Origin: Yersinia intermedia | GTDB lineage: Bacteria > Pseudomonadota > Gammaproteobacteria > Enterobacterales > Enterobacteriaceae | Reading direction: 5' to 3' | Assembly: GCF_900635455.1 (NCBI RefSeq) | Contig: NZ_LR134116.1 | Span: forward strand, 4,588,001 to 4,652,000 | DNA length: 64,000 bases | Shown here: in pieces, positions 19,416-29,293 of the stretch | Numbering within the stretch: the first letter of the stretch is position 1 | How the letters are laid out: every line of letters starts with the position of its first letter | The notes under the pieces: generated by a model | What the model was told of the DNA's origin: nothing | Seen by the model: only the letters and a program-made list of their open reading frames with translations | Databases searched by the model: none | Made by a program: the position numbers and the translations under genes

Positions 19416-20345
19416 CTATTCCCCTGGAAACACAAAGGGATTGATACTGCTGCGGGCGAATCCTTCACCTTCCATCTTAGCATCAAGGATAAGCGAGGCC
19501 AGATCATCAGCAACCGCCTCTACTTGCGGGTCTTTTTCCTGATACAGAATTTTCAGGTAAGTGCCGCAATCACCGCAACTTTCCGCTTTTACTGCCGCCA
19601 GTTCGCTGTCCAGTGACCAGTAGTTCAAATCACGGGTCTGCTCACAGTTACTGCATTTGATTCGGACCACATGCCACTCGCTTTCACACAAGTTGCAGTG
19701 CAGATAACGTAAACCGTTTTGCGTACCGATATGCACCACGCTGGAGACCGGAATACTGCCACAAACCGGGCAGAACTGACGATGTTCACCGTATTCAGCT
19801 CGTGCCTTACCGGGGATTTGGCTGGCCATTTGCGCCCAATATAATGATAGGGCAGCCCAGATAAATGGCGCTTTTTCACTACCGATCTGTGCAAATTCGC
19901 GGTTTAACAGTGCATCGGCATACAATTCCAGCTCATGTACCGACGCCTTATCCAGATTATCCAATACTGCCACAATGTGATCAGGAGCATCAGGGCGCAG
20001 TTCAGCAATCAGTGCTGACAGGAGCTTGCGCCAATGTTCAGTTCGAGGAAAGACACTCAGATCCAAAGGCGGTTTACCGCTGACAGCAGATTGCTCCAAC
20101 ACCGCTTGCATATCCAACACCAGCGGATAGTCATGCAGCGCTTTTTGCTGCGCTTGGGTAATTTTAGCCGCGAAATCCAGATAATCGGACAACGGGTTAT
20201 CCAGCGCAAGTTGCTGTAAACGTTCAGTACGCCGGGTATACAGGCTTTTTAAATTCGCGAAAAGTAACGGCGGGATATTCCCCGCCGTTGTGCCTTTTTC
20301 GCTTTGTTTTCCTAGTTGATCTTTAGGGACAATGCGAATACTCAT
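19416..20345 (-). CDS. fdhE: FdhE, formate dehydrogenase accessory protein
   Basis: Cytoplasmic rubredoxin-like protein needed for activity of the Tat-exported, respiratory formate dehydrogenases. It has 309 residues, as in E. coli. Four CxxC metal-binding motifs are visible in the C-terminal half: CPVCG near 194, CNLC near 217, CSNC near 232 and CGDC near 257. Its ATG overlaps the fdoI stop by one base (TGATG), so it is part of the fdo operon. The long N-terminal helical part ([21 protein letters not shown]) is typical of the family. Confidence 0.96.
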   Translation of the reverse strand: MSIRIVPKDQLGKQSEKGTTAGNIPPLLFANLKSLYTRRTERLQQLALDNPLSDYLDFAAKITQAQQKALHDYPLVLDMQAVLEQSAVSGKPPLDLSVFPRTEHWRKLLSALIAELRPDAPDHIVAVLDNLDKASVHELELYADALLNREFAQIGSEKAPFIWAALSLYWAQMASQIPGKARAEYGEHRQFCPVCGSIPVSSVVHIGTQNGLRYLHCNLCESEWHVVRIKCSNCEQTRDLNYWSLDSELAAVKAESCGDCGTYLKILYQEKDPQVEAVADDLASLILDAKMEGEGFARSSINPFVFPGE

Positions 20346-20995
20346 CAGGGTTTCTCTTCCTGTTTTTTCTGACGCTGACTTTTGGCGTTAACCTCACGGT
20401 ACCAGCGTGGATGATGCTTTTTCGCCCACGCCGCCGGTACCCAGCCTTCTACCATCGCGGTAATGGTGCCCTTCACCCACAGGGCGGCATAGACGTGCAC
20501 CATAATCACGATAATTAACCCAACCGCCGCCAGCGAATGCACCAGCAGTGCCAGGCGAATCAGCGGGATCGGGAAGGAAGGCGCAAAGTAAGGCCGCCAG
20601 ATAACAACACCACTGGCCAACAACAACACCAGACTGATAATAGCAGCCCAGAATACGCACTTCTGACCGAAATTATAGCGCCCCGTATCGCCGACTTCCT
20701 CATTCATGGCGATTTTATGGATATTTTTAGCCCATTCCAGGTCTTCCTTATTGATCAGATTATGTTTCCAGTAACGGAAAAACATCATCAGGAAGGCGGC
20801 GAACATAATCACCCCGGCAAAGGGGTGAAGGATGCGCGCCAACTGCGGTGTACCAAAAATATTCATCAGCCAGTTAAATGACGGGAAGAAGAACCCCAAG
20901 CCACTGATAGCGGCCAGTATAAAGCAGAAAGCCACTATCCAGTGGTTGATGCGCTCCGGCGCGCTGTAGCGCTGGATCCGTTTTTCTTTTTTCAT
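20345..20995 (-). CDS. fdoI: FdoI, formate dehydrogenase-O cytochrome b556 subunit
   Basis: Membrane anchor that takes electrons from FdoH through two hemes b and reduces quinone. It has 216 residues (E. coli 211). Four hydrophobic segments are visible, with His residues suited to heme ligation in [19 protein letters not shown] and [22 protein letters not shown]. The start overlaps the fdoH stop by four bases (ATGA). The C-terminus is a highly charged cytoplasmic tail ([12 protein letters not shown]). Confidence 0.96.
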   Translation of the reverse strand: MKKEKRIQRYSAPERINHWIVAFCFILAAISGLGFFFPSFNWLMNIFGTPQLARILHPFAGVIMFAAFLMMFFRYWKHNLINKEDLEWAKNIHKIAMNEEVGDTGRYNFGQKCVFWAAIISLVLLLASGVVIWRPYFAPSFPIPLIRLALLVHSLAAVGLIIVIMVHVYAALWVKGTITAMVEGWVPAAWAKKHHPRWYREVNAKSQRQKKQEEKP

Positions 20996-21963
20996 TTGGG
21001 CATCTCCCCGTCGTCTGAGTGCTCAGCGGTGGTCTGCTCCGGTGGCGGCAATGACGTGTCAGCAGGCGTTGAATCCGGCTTATCGTCTTCGCCCTCATCT
21101 TCTTCAACCCGGTTCGGGCCGACACCAACATAGTGGAAGATACTGGCCGCAAAGGTTACCGCGAAGCCAACCGCCGCCAGTGGTTTCCAGATCCCCTTCC
21201 AGAAGGTGACTGTCGGGCTGATGGTCGGGTTCTCCGGCAGGCCATGATAGAGCTGCGGTTTATCCGCATGATGCAGTACATACATCACATGGGTACCCCC
21301 CACGCCTGCGGGGTCATATAACCCCGCATTATCAAAGCCACGGGTTTTCAATTCAGCAACCCGGCCAGCAGCGACTTCTTTCATCGACTCTTTGGTGCCA
21401 AAGTGAATCGCTCCGGTTGGGCAGGTTTTCACACAGGCAGGTTCCTGGCCGACACCAACACGATCGACGCACAGGGTACATTTGTACACCCGGTTGTCAT
21501 CTTTGTTCATGCGCGGTACATCGAACGGGCAACCGGCGATGCAGTAACCACAACCGATACAGTGTTCTGACTGGAAATCGACGATACCATTGGCATACTG
21601 AATGATTGCCCCTTCCGACGGGCATGCTTTCAGGCAGCCGGGGTCAGCACAATGCATGCAGCCATCCTTACGGATCAGCCACTCCAGTTTGCCGCTCTCT
21701 TCGTCTTCAACTTCAGAGAAGCGCATCACCGTCCATGACTTGGCGGTCAGATCAGCGGGGTTATCGTACACCCCAACGTTATGACCGACTTCATCACGAA
21801 TATCATTCCACTCCGAACACGCCACCTGACAGGCTTTACAACCAATACAGGTGGTGACGTCGATAAGCTTAGCCACCTCTTGCTGATGGTTACGATCCTG
21901 TGGCGGCGGCGTAAGGGAGTTGGTGCCGGAGCGCCGGATAATGTCTTGAGTTTGCAGTGACAT
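20992..21963 (-). CDS. fdoH: FdoH, formate dehydrogenase-O iron-sulfur subunit
   Basis: Electron-transfer subunit with four [4Fe-4S] clusters linking FdoG to FdoI. It has 323 residues. Cys clusters: [14 protein letters not shown] near 38, [14 protein letters not shown] near 98, [12 protein letters not shown] near 131, and CTLCVDR...CVKTCP near 158-178. A single C-terminal membrane helix ([19 protein letters not shown]) anchors it. It is about 20 residues longer than the roughly 300-residue E. coli form because of an acidic, Pro/Thr-rich tail after the helix ([12 protein letters not shown]). It starts 12 bases after fdoG. Confidence 0.96.
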   Translation of the reverse strand: MSLQTQDIIRRSGTNSLTPPPQDRNHQQEVAKLIDVTTCIGCKACQVACSEWNDIRDEVGHNVGVYDNPADLTAKSWTVMRFSEVEDEESGKLEWLIRKDGCMHCADPGCLKACPSEGAIIQYANGIVDFQSEHCIGCGYCIAGCPFDVPRMNKDDNRVYKCTLCVDRVGVGQEPACVKTCPTGAIHFGTKESMKEVAAGRVAELKTRGFDNAGLYDPAGVGGTHVMYVLHHADKPQLYHGLPENPTISPTVTFWKGIWKPLAAVGFAVTFAASIFHYVGVGPNRVEEDEGEDDKPDSTPADTSLPPPEQTTAEHSDDGEMPK

Positions 21964-21975
21964 AGGTTCTCTCCG

Positions 21976-24900
21976 TTACACCTTTTCCACGTTGACCAGA
22001 AACGCCTTAAACTCTGGCGTTTGCGTATTGGCATCACCGACAAACGGCGTCAATGTATTGGCCAGGAAGCCTTTTTTCGCCACTCCTTCGTATCCCCAGT
22101 GGATCGGAATACCAATAGTGTCCACTTCCTGCCCATGAACATTCAGCGTACGAATACGTTTGGTCACAACTGCCTTGGCCTTGATATAGCCACGGTTGGA
22201 GCTGACTTTCACGGTATCGCCATGCTTAATGCCCTTCTTCGCGGCCAGTTTTTCGCCAATTTCCACGAACTGTTCCGGCTGAATGATGGCATTGAGCAAC
22301 ACATGCTTGGTCCAGTAGTGGAAATGCTCGGTCAGACGATAAGTGGTACCGACATACGGGAACTGCTCATGGGAACCCATTGCGGCCAAATCGTCTTTAA
22401 AGACACGAGCAGCCGGGTTGGAGATAACATTCGGGTGCAACGGGTTGGTGCCCAGCGGCGTTTCGAATGGCTCATAATGTTCCGGGAACGGCCCTTCTGC
22501 CATTTTGTCGATGGCAAACAGACGGCCCATGCCCTCTGGCTGCATGATAAACGGCCCGACATCGCTACCTGGTGCAGCGGCACTGTAATCTGGGATATCA
22601 ACGCCACCCCATTTGGTGCCATCCCACTCCAGCAACTGGCGTTTCGGATCCCAAGGTTTACCTTGTGGGTCAGCAGAGGCACGGTTGTATAGAATCCGGC
22701 GGTTAAGCGGCCATGCCCACGCCCAGCCCAGTGTATTGCCAAGACCGGATGGGTCGGCGTTATCACGGCGTGCCATCTGGTTACCGGCGGGTGTCCAGCT
22801 ACCGGCAAAGATCCAGCATCCACTGGCGGTAGTACCATCATCACGCAGATGAGCAAAGGTACTGAGCTGCTCGCCTTTTTTGGCCAGCACTTTGCCGTCC
22901 GCATCGGTGATATCAGCCAGTGCTTTACCATTGCTTTCCTGTGCCACTTCTTCTGGCTCTGGATTGTCTGGCGTCAGATAATCCCAGGTCATATTAAGCA
23001 CCTGTTCTGGCACTGCACCACCGTCCCGGCGGTACATATCACGCAGACGACTAAAGATACCCGCCAAAATGGCACCATCGTTCAATGCGTCGCCCGGCGA
23101 ATCAGCACCTTTCCAGTGCCATTGCAGCCAGCGGCTGGAGTTAACAATTGAACCGTTTTCTTCAGCAAAACAACTGGATGGCAAGCGGAACACCTCGGTT
23201 TGAATTTTCGATGGGTCGACATCGTTAAATTCACCGTGGTTTTGCCAGAAATTCGCGGTTTCAGTATTGAGCGGGTCAATAGTTACCAGGAATTTCAGTT
23301 TCGACAGTGATGCTACTACTTTGTTTTTGTTCGGGAACGATGCCACCGGGTTAAAGCCCTGGCAAATATAGCCATTCACTTTGCCCTGCGACATCATCTC
23401 GAAATACTGCAATACGTCGTAGCCTTTATCCCACTTCGGCAACCAGTCGTAGCCCCAGCCGTTCTCTTTCTGGGCTTTATCACCGTAGAAACTTTTCATC
23501 AAACTGACGAAGAATTTCGGGTAATTGCTCCAGTAGTTAACCTGGCCCGGCAACAGGGTTTTCGGCGTGTTGGCCTTCAGATAAGTGTCAATATCTGGCT
23601 GTTTTTCTGACGGCAGACTCAGGTAGCCCGGCAAGCTTTGTGACAGTAAACCCAGGTCAGTTAAACCCTGAATATTAGAGTGACCGCGCAAGGCGTTAAT
23701 ACCGCCCCCCGCCATGCCCATATTGCCCAGCAACAACTGGATCATCGCCATGGTACGGATGTTCTGCGCGCCAACCGAGTGCTGTGTCCAGCCCAACGCA
23801 TACAGGAATGTGGCGGTTTTATTGGACACACTGGTTTCGGCGAGATATTCGCAAACCTGCAAGAAATCTTCTTTTGGCGTACCACAAATGTTGGAGACCA
23901 CATCTGGCGTGTAACGGCTAACGTGTTCTTTCAGCAAGTTCCACACACAGCGCGGGTCTTGCAGCGTGACATCGCGTTTGGCAAAGCCGTTTTCATCCAA
24001 CTGGTAGTTCCAGGTGGTTTTGTCGTATTTGCGGTTTTCGGCGTCATAACCACTGAACAGACCGTCATCAAAGGTAAAGTCTTCCCGCACCAGCAAGCTG
24101 GCGTTGGTATAAGCTTCGACGTATTCGCGGTTAATTTTGTTGTTGGTCATCAGGTACAACAACACGCCGGACAGGAACGCGATATCGCTACCGGAGCGGA
24201 TTGGCGTATAGAAGTCCGCCACCGATGCAGTACGAGTAAAGCGTGGGTCTATCACCAGCAACTTGGCATTGTTGTGGATTTTGGCTTCCATCGCCCAGCG
24301 GAACCCCACCGGATGCGCTTCTGCCGCATTACCGCCCATGACGATAATTAAGTCTGCGTTCTTAATGTCAACCCAGTGGTTGGTCATCGCACCGCGACCA
24401 AATGTTGGAGCAAGACTTGCTACCGTTGGTCCGTGTCAGACACGTGCTTGGTTGTCTACGGCAAGCATGCCGAGAGCGCGACTAAATTTCTGGGTCAAAT
24501 AACCCGTTTCGTTACTGGATGCCGAGGCACACAGCATACCGGTACTCAGCCAACGGTTGACGGTAACACCAGCGCCGTTGGTCTTAATGAAGTTAGCGTC
24601 CCGGTCTTCTTTCATCAGCTTGGCAATGCGGTCAAAGGCATCATTCCAAGTGATTTGCTGCCATTTATCTGAACCCGGAGCACGGTATTCAGGATATTTC
24701 AGGCGGCTTTCGCTATGGATAAAGTCCACTAACCCTGCACCTTTCGGGCACAGCGCGCCACGGTTTACCGGATGGTCCGGGTCCCCTTCGATATGGAAAA
24801 TACTCTCTTTGGCGTTTTTTGCGCCGTCACCGAGGCTATACATCAAAAGCCCGCAACCAACGGAGCAATATGTGCAGGTATTCCGCGTCTCACGGGCGCG

Positions 24901-25023
24901 CAGCAATTTGTAATTGCGCGTTTCCGCCAGCGCCACTGACGGCGTAAAGCCGAGTGCCGCGACCGTGGTTCCTGCCATACCGCCAGCGCAGATCTTAAAG
25001 AACTGCCTTCTGCTGACCTGCAT
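21976..25023 (-). CDS. fdoG: FdoG, formate dehydrogenase-O catalytic subunit, selenoprotein with in-frame UGA
   Basis: Molybdopterin enzyme of the periplasmic face that oxidises formate to CO2 for aerobic respiration. Read as one gene of 1015 residues (E. coli 1016). The frame is interrupted only by TGA at 24436-24438, codon 196, where E. coli FdnG/FdoG have selenocysteine. Flanking residues NQARV-U-HGPTVASLAPTFGRGAM are the family signature, and a SECIS hairpin follows. The N-terminus MQVSRRQFFKICAGGMAG is a Tat signal with twin Arg. The [4Fe-4S] motif CTYCSVGC with downstream CPKGAG precedes the Sec. Automatic annotation could split this into a 195-residue and an 803-residue protein. FdoG rather than nitrate-induced FdnG is chosen from the neighbours fdhD and fdhE. 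Confidence 0.97.
24396..24438 (-). promoter_or_regulatory. Selenocysteine UGA codon and bacterial SECIS element
   Basis: On the minus strand the UGA (24436-24438) is followed by CACGGACCAACG and then GGTAGCAAGTCTTGCTCC, which folds into a stem GCAAG/CTTGC with an apical GU-containing loop of the SelB-binding type. Its distance from the UGA matches bacterial SECIS elements, and the sequence is nearly that of the E. coli fdnG/fdoG element. SelB, which reads it, is encoded 6.6 kb downstream. Confidence 0.93.
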
Positions 25024-25170
25024 GGGTCTCTCCTTCGTTCATTGTCACATTATTTCAGTTCACACTTCCCTCAACGAAACCGGAAGCGCTAAAATCGCTT
25101 ACGCGATATCACCTTTATCGGTGTGGGATACATTCTTCTGGAAATAGAATTATACCCATACCATTCTTAA

Positions 25171-25186
25171 TGTGAATGTTACCACA
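25171..25186. promoter_or_regulatory. CRP-like palindrome between fdoG and fdhD
   Basis: TGTGA-ATGTTA-CCACA matches nine of ten CRP half-site bases with the correct six-base spacer. It lies 148 bases before the fdoG start and 36 bases before the fdhD start. No FNR-type TTGAT-N4-ATCAA box was found here. Candidate only. Confidence 0.35.
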
Positions 25187-25221
25187 TTGTGATTATGGGT
25201 TATAACTTTCAGGGCCGCATA

Positions 25222-26049
25222 GTGAGCCAGATCAAACCTTCAACAATTGACCTCTCCACCGGAATCTGCGGTGCAAAACAACTTAACGTGCTACAGCGCC
25301 ATCAAATGGCCGAGCCGCAATTGGATTGGCTAGCGGAGGAAGTGCCGGTAGCGCTGGTCTACAACGGCATTTCCCATGTGGTGATGATGGCAACCCCGAA
25401 AGATCTTGCAGCATTTGCGCTGGGTTTTTCGTTGTCAGAAGGCATTATTAGCACCCCGCAAGATATCTACGCCATTGATGTAACACCGAGCTGTAATGGC
25501 ATAGAAGTTAACATTGAGTTATCCAGCCGCCGTTTTGCCGGGTTGAAAGAGCGGCGTCGGGCGATGGCTGGCCGTACCGGATGTGGCGTCTGTGGTATTG
25601 AACAACTTGATGATATTTTTCGCCCCATCGCCCCTCTGCCTTTCACTCAGACCTTTAATTTGAATCAACTCGATAATGCGCTGGCACAGCTCAAACAGGT
25701 ACAAACTGTGGGTCAGTTGACGGGTTGCACTCATGCTGCGGCCTGGATTAATCCGAAAGGTGAGCTGTTGGGGGGGTGTGAAGATGTGGGCCGCCATGTC
25801 GCACTGGATAAGCTGCTGGGGATACGGGCCAAACAACCGTGGCAGCAAGGCGCGGTGCTGGTTTCCAGCCGTGCCAGCTATGAGATGGTGCAGAAAACTG
25901 CGATGTGTGGTGCAGAGATTTTATTTGCTGTTTCTGCGGCCACTACCTTAGCGGTTGACGTTGCAGAACGCTGTAATCTGACGCTGGTTGGCTTCAGTAA
26001 ACCCGGCAGAGCAACGGTTTACACCCATCCACAACGGATTAGCGAATAG
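25222..26049 (+). CDS. fdhD: FdhD, sulfurtransferase for formate dehydrogenase maturation
   Basis: Transfers sulfur from the desulfurase IscS to the molybdenum cofactor of formate dehydrogenases before insertion. I chose GTG 25222 (275 residues, opening VSQIKPSTI) because AGGG sits seven bases upstream. Frames starting at GTG 25189 or ATG 25195 lack such a site. Hallmarks: [28 protein letters not shown], the sulfur-carrying pair in [17 protein letters not shown] and [14 protein letters not shown]. It is divergent from fdoG, whose product it matures, and sodA follows on the same strand with its own promoter. Confidence 0.95.
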   Translation: MSQIKPSTIDLSTGICGAKQLNVLQRHQMAEPQLDWLAEEVPVALVYNGISHVVMMATPKDLAAFALGFSLSEGIISTPQDIYAIDVTPSCNGIEVNIELSSRRFAGLKERRRAMAGRTGCGVCGIEQLDDIFRPIAPLPFTQTFNLNQLDNALAQLKQVQTVGQLTGCTHAAAWINPKGELLGGCEDVGRHVALDKLLGIRAKQPWQQGAVLVSSRASYEMVQKTAMCGAEILFAVSAATTLAVDVAERCNLTLVGFSKPGRATVYTHPQRISE

Positions 26050-26075
26050 AAAGACCATATAATTAGTACGGCATT

Positions 26076-26094
26076 GATAATCATTTTCAATATC
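26076..26094 (+). promoter_or_regulatory. Fur box upstream of sodA
   Basis: GATAATCATTTTCAATATC closely follows the 19-bp Fur consensus (GATAATGATAATCATTATC), about 80 bases before the sodA start. Fur repression of sodA under iron sufficiency is established in E. coli, so the same control is likely here. Confidence 0.75.
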
Positions 26095-26173
26095 ATTTAA
26101 TTAACTATAATGATCCGAATGCTTACGCGGCGCTTACTTTTTTGCGCCGCCCTACACTACGGAGACGATGAAT

Positions 26174-26794
26174 ATGAGTTACTCACTGCCATCCCTGCCT
26201 TATGCTTATGACGCCCTGGAACCCCATTTCGATAAGCAGACGATGGAAATCCATCACACCAAACACCACCAGACCTATGTTAACAATGCAAACACGGTGT
26301 TGGAGAGCTTCCCTGAGCTGGCTAAACTGAGCGTTGAAGAGCTGATCAAAGATCTGGACAAAGTCCCTGCTGAAAAACGCACCTTTATGCGTAACAACGC
26401 CGGCGGCCATGCTAACCACAGCCTGTTCTGGAAAGGGTTGAAGCTGGACACTACCCTGACGGGTGACCTGAAAGCCGCTATCGAGCGCGATTTCGGCAGC
26501 GTAGATAGCTTCAAAGAGAAATTTGAAGCAGCTGCGGCGACCCGTTTCGGTTCTGGCTGGGCCTGGCTGGTTCTGAAAGACGGCAAACTGGCGGTTGTTT
26601 CTACTGCTAACCAAGATAGCCCACTGATGGGCGAAGCGGTTTCTGGCGCATCAGGCTTCCCAATTATTGGCCTGGATGTGTGGGAACACGCTTACTATCT
26701 GAAATTCCAAAACCGCCGCCCAGACTACATCAAAGCATTCTGGAACGTGGTTAACTGGGACGAAGCAGCAGCACGTTTCGCTCAAGCCAAATAA
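26174..26794 (+). CDS. sodA: SodA, manganese superoxide dismutase
   Basis: Cytoplasmic enzyme that dismutates superoxide. I chose ATG 26174 (206 residues, [20 protein letters not shown]) because GGAG is nine bases upstream; the ATG at 26168 would leave only three bases. Metal ligands of the family are all present: His27 in [13 protein letters not shown], His in NHSLFWKGL, and Asp and His in [33 protein letters not shown] is conserved. The Mn type is inferred from overall similarity to E. coli SodA. It is monocistronic: a Fur box lies upstream and a strong terminator downstream. Confidence 0.97.
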   Translation: MSYSLPSLPYAYDALEPHFDKQTMEIHHTKHHQTYVNNANTVLESFPELAKLSVEELIKDLDKVPAEKRTFMRNNAGGHANHSLFWKGLKLDTTLTGDLKAAIERDFGSVDSFKEKFEAAAATRFGSGWAWLVLKDGKLAVVSTANQDSPLMGEAVSGASGFPIIGLDVWEHAYYLKFQNRRPDYIKAFWNVVNWDEAAARFAQAK

Positions 26795-26819
26795 GCCGCA
26801 TAAACCGTATGTTGCATAT

Positions 26820-26870
26820 CCAAAGAACGTGGAGTTGCAGCTAACAACCTTGTAGCTTCAAGTACGAAAG
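26820..26870 (+). repeat. Short ERIC-family derivative in the sodA 3' region
   Basis: A left-end-like sequence (CCAAAGAACGTGGAGTTGCAG) is joined directly to the right-end sequence (CAGCTAACAACCTTGTAGCTTCAAGTACGAA) with the ERIC core deleted. It lies between the sodA stop and its terminator and would be transcribed. Confidence 0.6.
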
Positions 26871-26874
26871 ACAC

Positions 26875-26905
26875 ATGCCAGCAAGGCCATCTTGCTGGCA
26901 TTTTT
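26875..26905 (+). terminator. Rho-independent terminator of sodA
   Basis: ATGCCAGCAAG-GCCAT-CTTGCTGGCAT forms a perfect 11-bp stem with a five-base loop, followed by TTTTTATTG. It is a textbook intrinsic terminator. Confidence 0.93.
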
Positions 26906-26910
26906 ATTGC

Positions 26911-26937
26911 TAAAGTTTAGCCAATTTCTGCCGATAG
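26911..26937 (+). promoter_or_regulatory. Sigma-28 (FliA) promoter of the chemoreceptor gene
   Basis: TAAAGTTT (26911-26918), an 11-base spacer, then GCCGATAG (26930-26937). The flagellar sigma-28 consensus is TAAAGTTT-N11-GCCGATAA, so only the last base differs. The downstream gene is a methyl-accepting chemotaxis protein, a class normally transcribed by this sigma factor. The promoter starts six bases after the sodA terminator T run and gives a leader of about 240 bases. Confidence 0.92.
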
Positions 26938-26984
26938 AATGTGCAAGATGGTCACTGGTATTCATGGATATAAAACTCATGAAC

Positions 26985-27053
26985 TATACCCTAAATAATT
27001 CGAGTTGCAGGAAGGCTGCCAACGCACATGCAACTTGAAGTATGACGGGTATA
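26985..27053 (+). repeat. 69-bp ERIC-family short element in the chemoreceptor leader
   Basis: TATACCCTAAATAATTCGAG at the left and CAACTTGAAGTATGACGGGTATA-type sequence at the right are ERIC ends joined with the central part deleted. A near-identical element in reverse orientation lies at 34102-34170. This copy is inside the predicted 5' untranslated region downstream of the sigma-28 promoter. Confidence 0.8.
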
Positions 27054-27188
27054 TCGTTTGGGAAAAGCATTCTTGCCAAGGCTGCCCCGCGTACCACCAG
27101 TTCCCCAAAATCTTCTAATAACTAGACCTCCCCAAACTCACCTACGCTGATTGATTTGCATCAGAGACACCGCATAACGGAGAAGAAC

Positions 27189-29150
27189 ATGGCAATATTT
27201 AGCAACGTTTTTGGTAGATTTGAAAATGTGAGAGTCGGTAAAAAGCTGGGATTAAGCTTTTTCCTGATGTTGTTGTTGGTCGGGATCATCGCTGGTACCG
27301 CAGCTTATCATTTCTCCGTCATTGAAGAACATGCTTATAAAGTCGATTTGAGCTACAAAATCAACGATGAAGCCAATCAGGCGAAATATAACCGTGCGTT
27401 ATATGAACGTACCTATGACCTGAAATACATTAAAGAAAACTCCCAACATATCAATAATATAAAAAATCTATTAACCCAAAGCGAAAGCCTTAGCTGGTCG
27501 GAAAACAACCGTAAAACCATTAGCAGTATTTCCGATGTGGTAGAAGAGTATCAGCAACAGCGGAGTAACTTTGTCAATGCCGTGGCCCATAAAGATGATG
27601 TGCGCAAAAGTTGGAATATTTCTGAAACCCAGAAAAACCTCAACGAGCTGCAACAAAGCCTGCTCAATGAAGGGGCGGATACCAATACCCAAATCCTGCT
27701 GGCAGAGATGAACCAGAAGTTGATGACCGTACGCTACAACGCACGCGGCTTATTGCTGGATCGCAACCAAGATGCAGAGTCCTCGCTGATTACCTCAATC
27801 AATATCGCCAATAGTGCCGCCAACGCGTTTATGCCGGTGTTATCGGCCGAACAGCAAAAACTACTGGCTCCGGTGATTTCCAGCCTGAGTACCTATAAAG
27901 ATAACGTGTTGGCCTATTTACCGGCTTATCAGCAAGAGCTGGAAGTGGGTAAAGTGATGGAGTCTAATGCCAACGAATTGAGTAAGCTGGCCACTCATCT
28001 GTTCACCCAAGAGCTGCAAGGGACCCACGCAGAAATCAATAATGCACAATTGCAGTTAACCATTGCGGCCATTGCCGCACTGCTGTTTGGCCTGTTGATT
28101 TCATGGCGTATGACCCGCCAGATCACGGTGCCACTACGCACCACACTGGCGATGGCAGAACGCATCGCTACCGGTGATTTAACTGCGACGACGACATCAC
28201 ACCGTACCGATGAGTTGGGCCTGTTGATGAATGCCGTCGCTCGGATGAATGAAAATCTGCGCGCCATGATTGATGAGATCCGCATTGGTGTCAGTCAGGT
28301 GTCCCATGCCTCCGGCGAAATTGCTGCCGGTAATACCGATTTATCCTCCCGTACCGAACAGCAAGCCGCTGCCGTAGAAGAGACCGCTGCCAGCATGGAG
28401 CAATTGAATGCCACAGTTAAACAGAATGCCGATAATGCGCATCACGCCAATCAGTTGGCGACAGAGGCTTCAGATACCGCACAGCAAGGCGGCAAGCTGG
28501 TTAGCGATGTGGTGCGCACCATGAACGATATCTCCGGTAGCTCGAAGCGTATCTCTGAGATCACCTCAGTCATTAACAGCATTGCTTTCCAGACCAATAT
28601 TTTGGCCCTGAATGCGGCGGTTGAAGCCGCCCGTGCCGGTGAGCAAGGCCGTGGTTTTGCCGTAGTCGCCAGTGAAGTTCGCAATCTGGCACAACGCAGT
28701 GCACAAGCGGCGAAAGAAATTGAAGGCCTGATTGGTGAGTCAGTGACTCAGGTAAATGCCGGAACCACGTTGGTGCAAAATGCCGGGCAAACGATGGAAA
28801 ATATTGTCCGCTCAGTAACGCATGTGCGCGATATTATGGCGGAAATTGCCTCAGCATCCGATGAGCAGAGCCGTGGTATCACGCAGGTTAGCCAAGCTAT
28901 CTCTGAAATGGACAGCACCACTCAGCAGAATGCGGCCCTGGTGGAAGAGTCTGCTGCCGCCGCCGACTCACTGGCTGAACAAGCCATTTTACTGGCACAG
29001 GCCGTCGCCGTGTTCCGCCTATCCGATGCCGAGGTAGAATCGGCACAGAAAAACACGAGCGCATCCGTGGTACATAAAAGTACGCCAACATCTCGCACTG
29101 GCACAGAAAGCAGTCGAACCGCTCAGCAAGATAATTGGGAAACCTTCTGA
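27189..29150 (+). CDS. Methyl-accepting chemotaxis protein
   Basis: Transmembrane chemoreceptor that signals through CheW/CheA. I chose ATG 27189 (653 residues, [19 protein letters not shown]) because GGAG lies upstream at the right distance. Membrane helix 1 is about residues 20-42. An all-helical periplasmic domain of ~240 residues follows, larger than the ~150 of Tsr/Tar and of a size that fits the helical bimodular type. Membrane helix 2 is about 285-306, then a HAMP domain. The signalling domain holds the strictly conserved hairpin tip [42 protein letters not shown] sequence near 460-500. The protein ends NWETF, the CheR/CheB tether. The ligand is unknown. A FliA promoter drives it. Confidence 0.95.
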   Translation: MAIFSNVFGRFENVRVGKKLGLSFFLMLLLVGIIAGTAAYHFSVIEEHAYKVDLSYKINDEANQAKYNRALYERTYDLKYIKENSQHINNIKNLLTQSESLSWSENNRKTISSISDVVEEYQQQRSNFVNAVAHKDDVRKSWNISETQKNLNELQQSLLNEGADTNTQILLAEMNQKLMTVRYNARGLLLDRNQDAESSLITSINIANSAANAFMPVLSAEQQKLLAPVISSLSTYKDNVLAYLPAYQQELEVGKVMESNANELSKLATHLFTQELQGTHAEINNAQLQLTIAAIAALLFGLLISWRMTRQITVPLRTTLAMAERIATGDLTATTTSHRTDELGLLMNAVARMNENLRAMIDEIRIGVSQVSHASGEIAAGNTDLSSRTEQQAAAVEETAASMEQLNATVKQNADNAHHANQLATEASDTAQQGGKLVSDVVRTMNDISGSSKRISEITSVINSIAFQTNILALNAAVEAARAGEQGRGFAVVASEVRNLAQRSAQAAKEIEGLIGESVTQVNAGTTLVQNAGQTMENIVRSVTHVRDIMAEIASASDEQSRGITQVSQAISEMDSTTQQNAALVEESAAAADSLAEQAILLAQAVAVFRLSDAEVESAQKNTSASVVHKSTPTSRTGTESSRTAQQDNWETF

Positions 29151-29234
29151 TTAGCTGCTAAACCTCAGTACCCGGCAGGGATAGCCATTGCGGTTATTCC
29201 TGCTTATCTCATTGTTAATTTCTTTAGCCTTGGA

Positions 29235-29254
29235 ACCCTGCGGTCAGGCAGGGT
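29235..29254 (+). terminator. Weak stem-loop between the chemoreceptor gene and yiiM
   Basis: ACCCTGC and GCAGGGT form a 7-bp stem with a six-base loop, followed by ATTCTGATT. There is no good T run. It may end the chemoreceptor transcript or attenuate read-through. Confidence 0.35.
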
Positions 29255-29293
29255 ATTCTGATTCTCCCTTCGAAACGCAGACAAGGAGAGCAG

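Noticed and set aside
21976..24387. Treating fdoG as a pseudogene split by a stop codon
   Set aside because: The single TGA is at the family selenocysteine position and is followed by a SECIS element, with SelA and SelB encoded nearby.
22021..24672. Several long open frames on the plus strand opposite fdoG
   Set aside because: They are antisense shadows of a conserved, strongly coding gene, without ribosome sites or recognisable domains.
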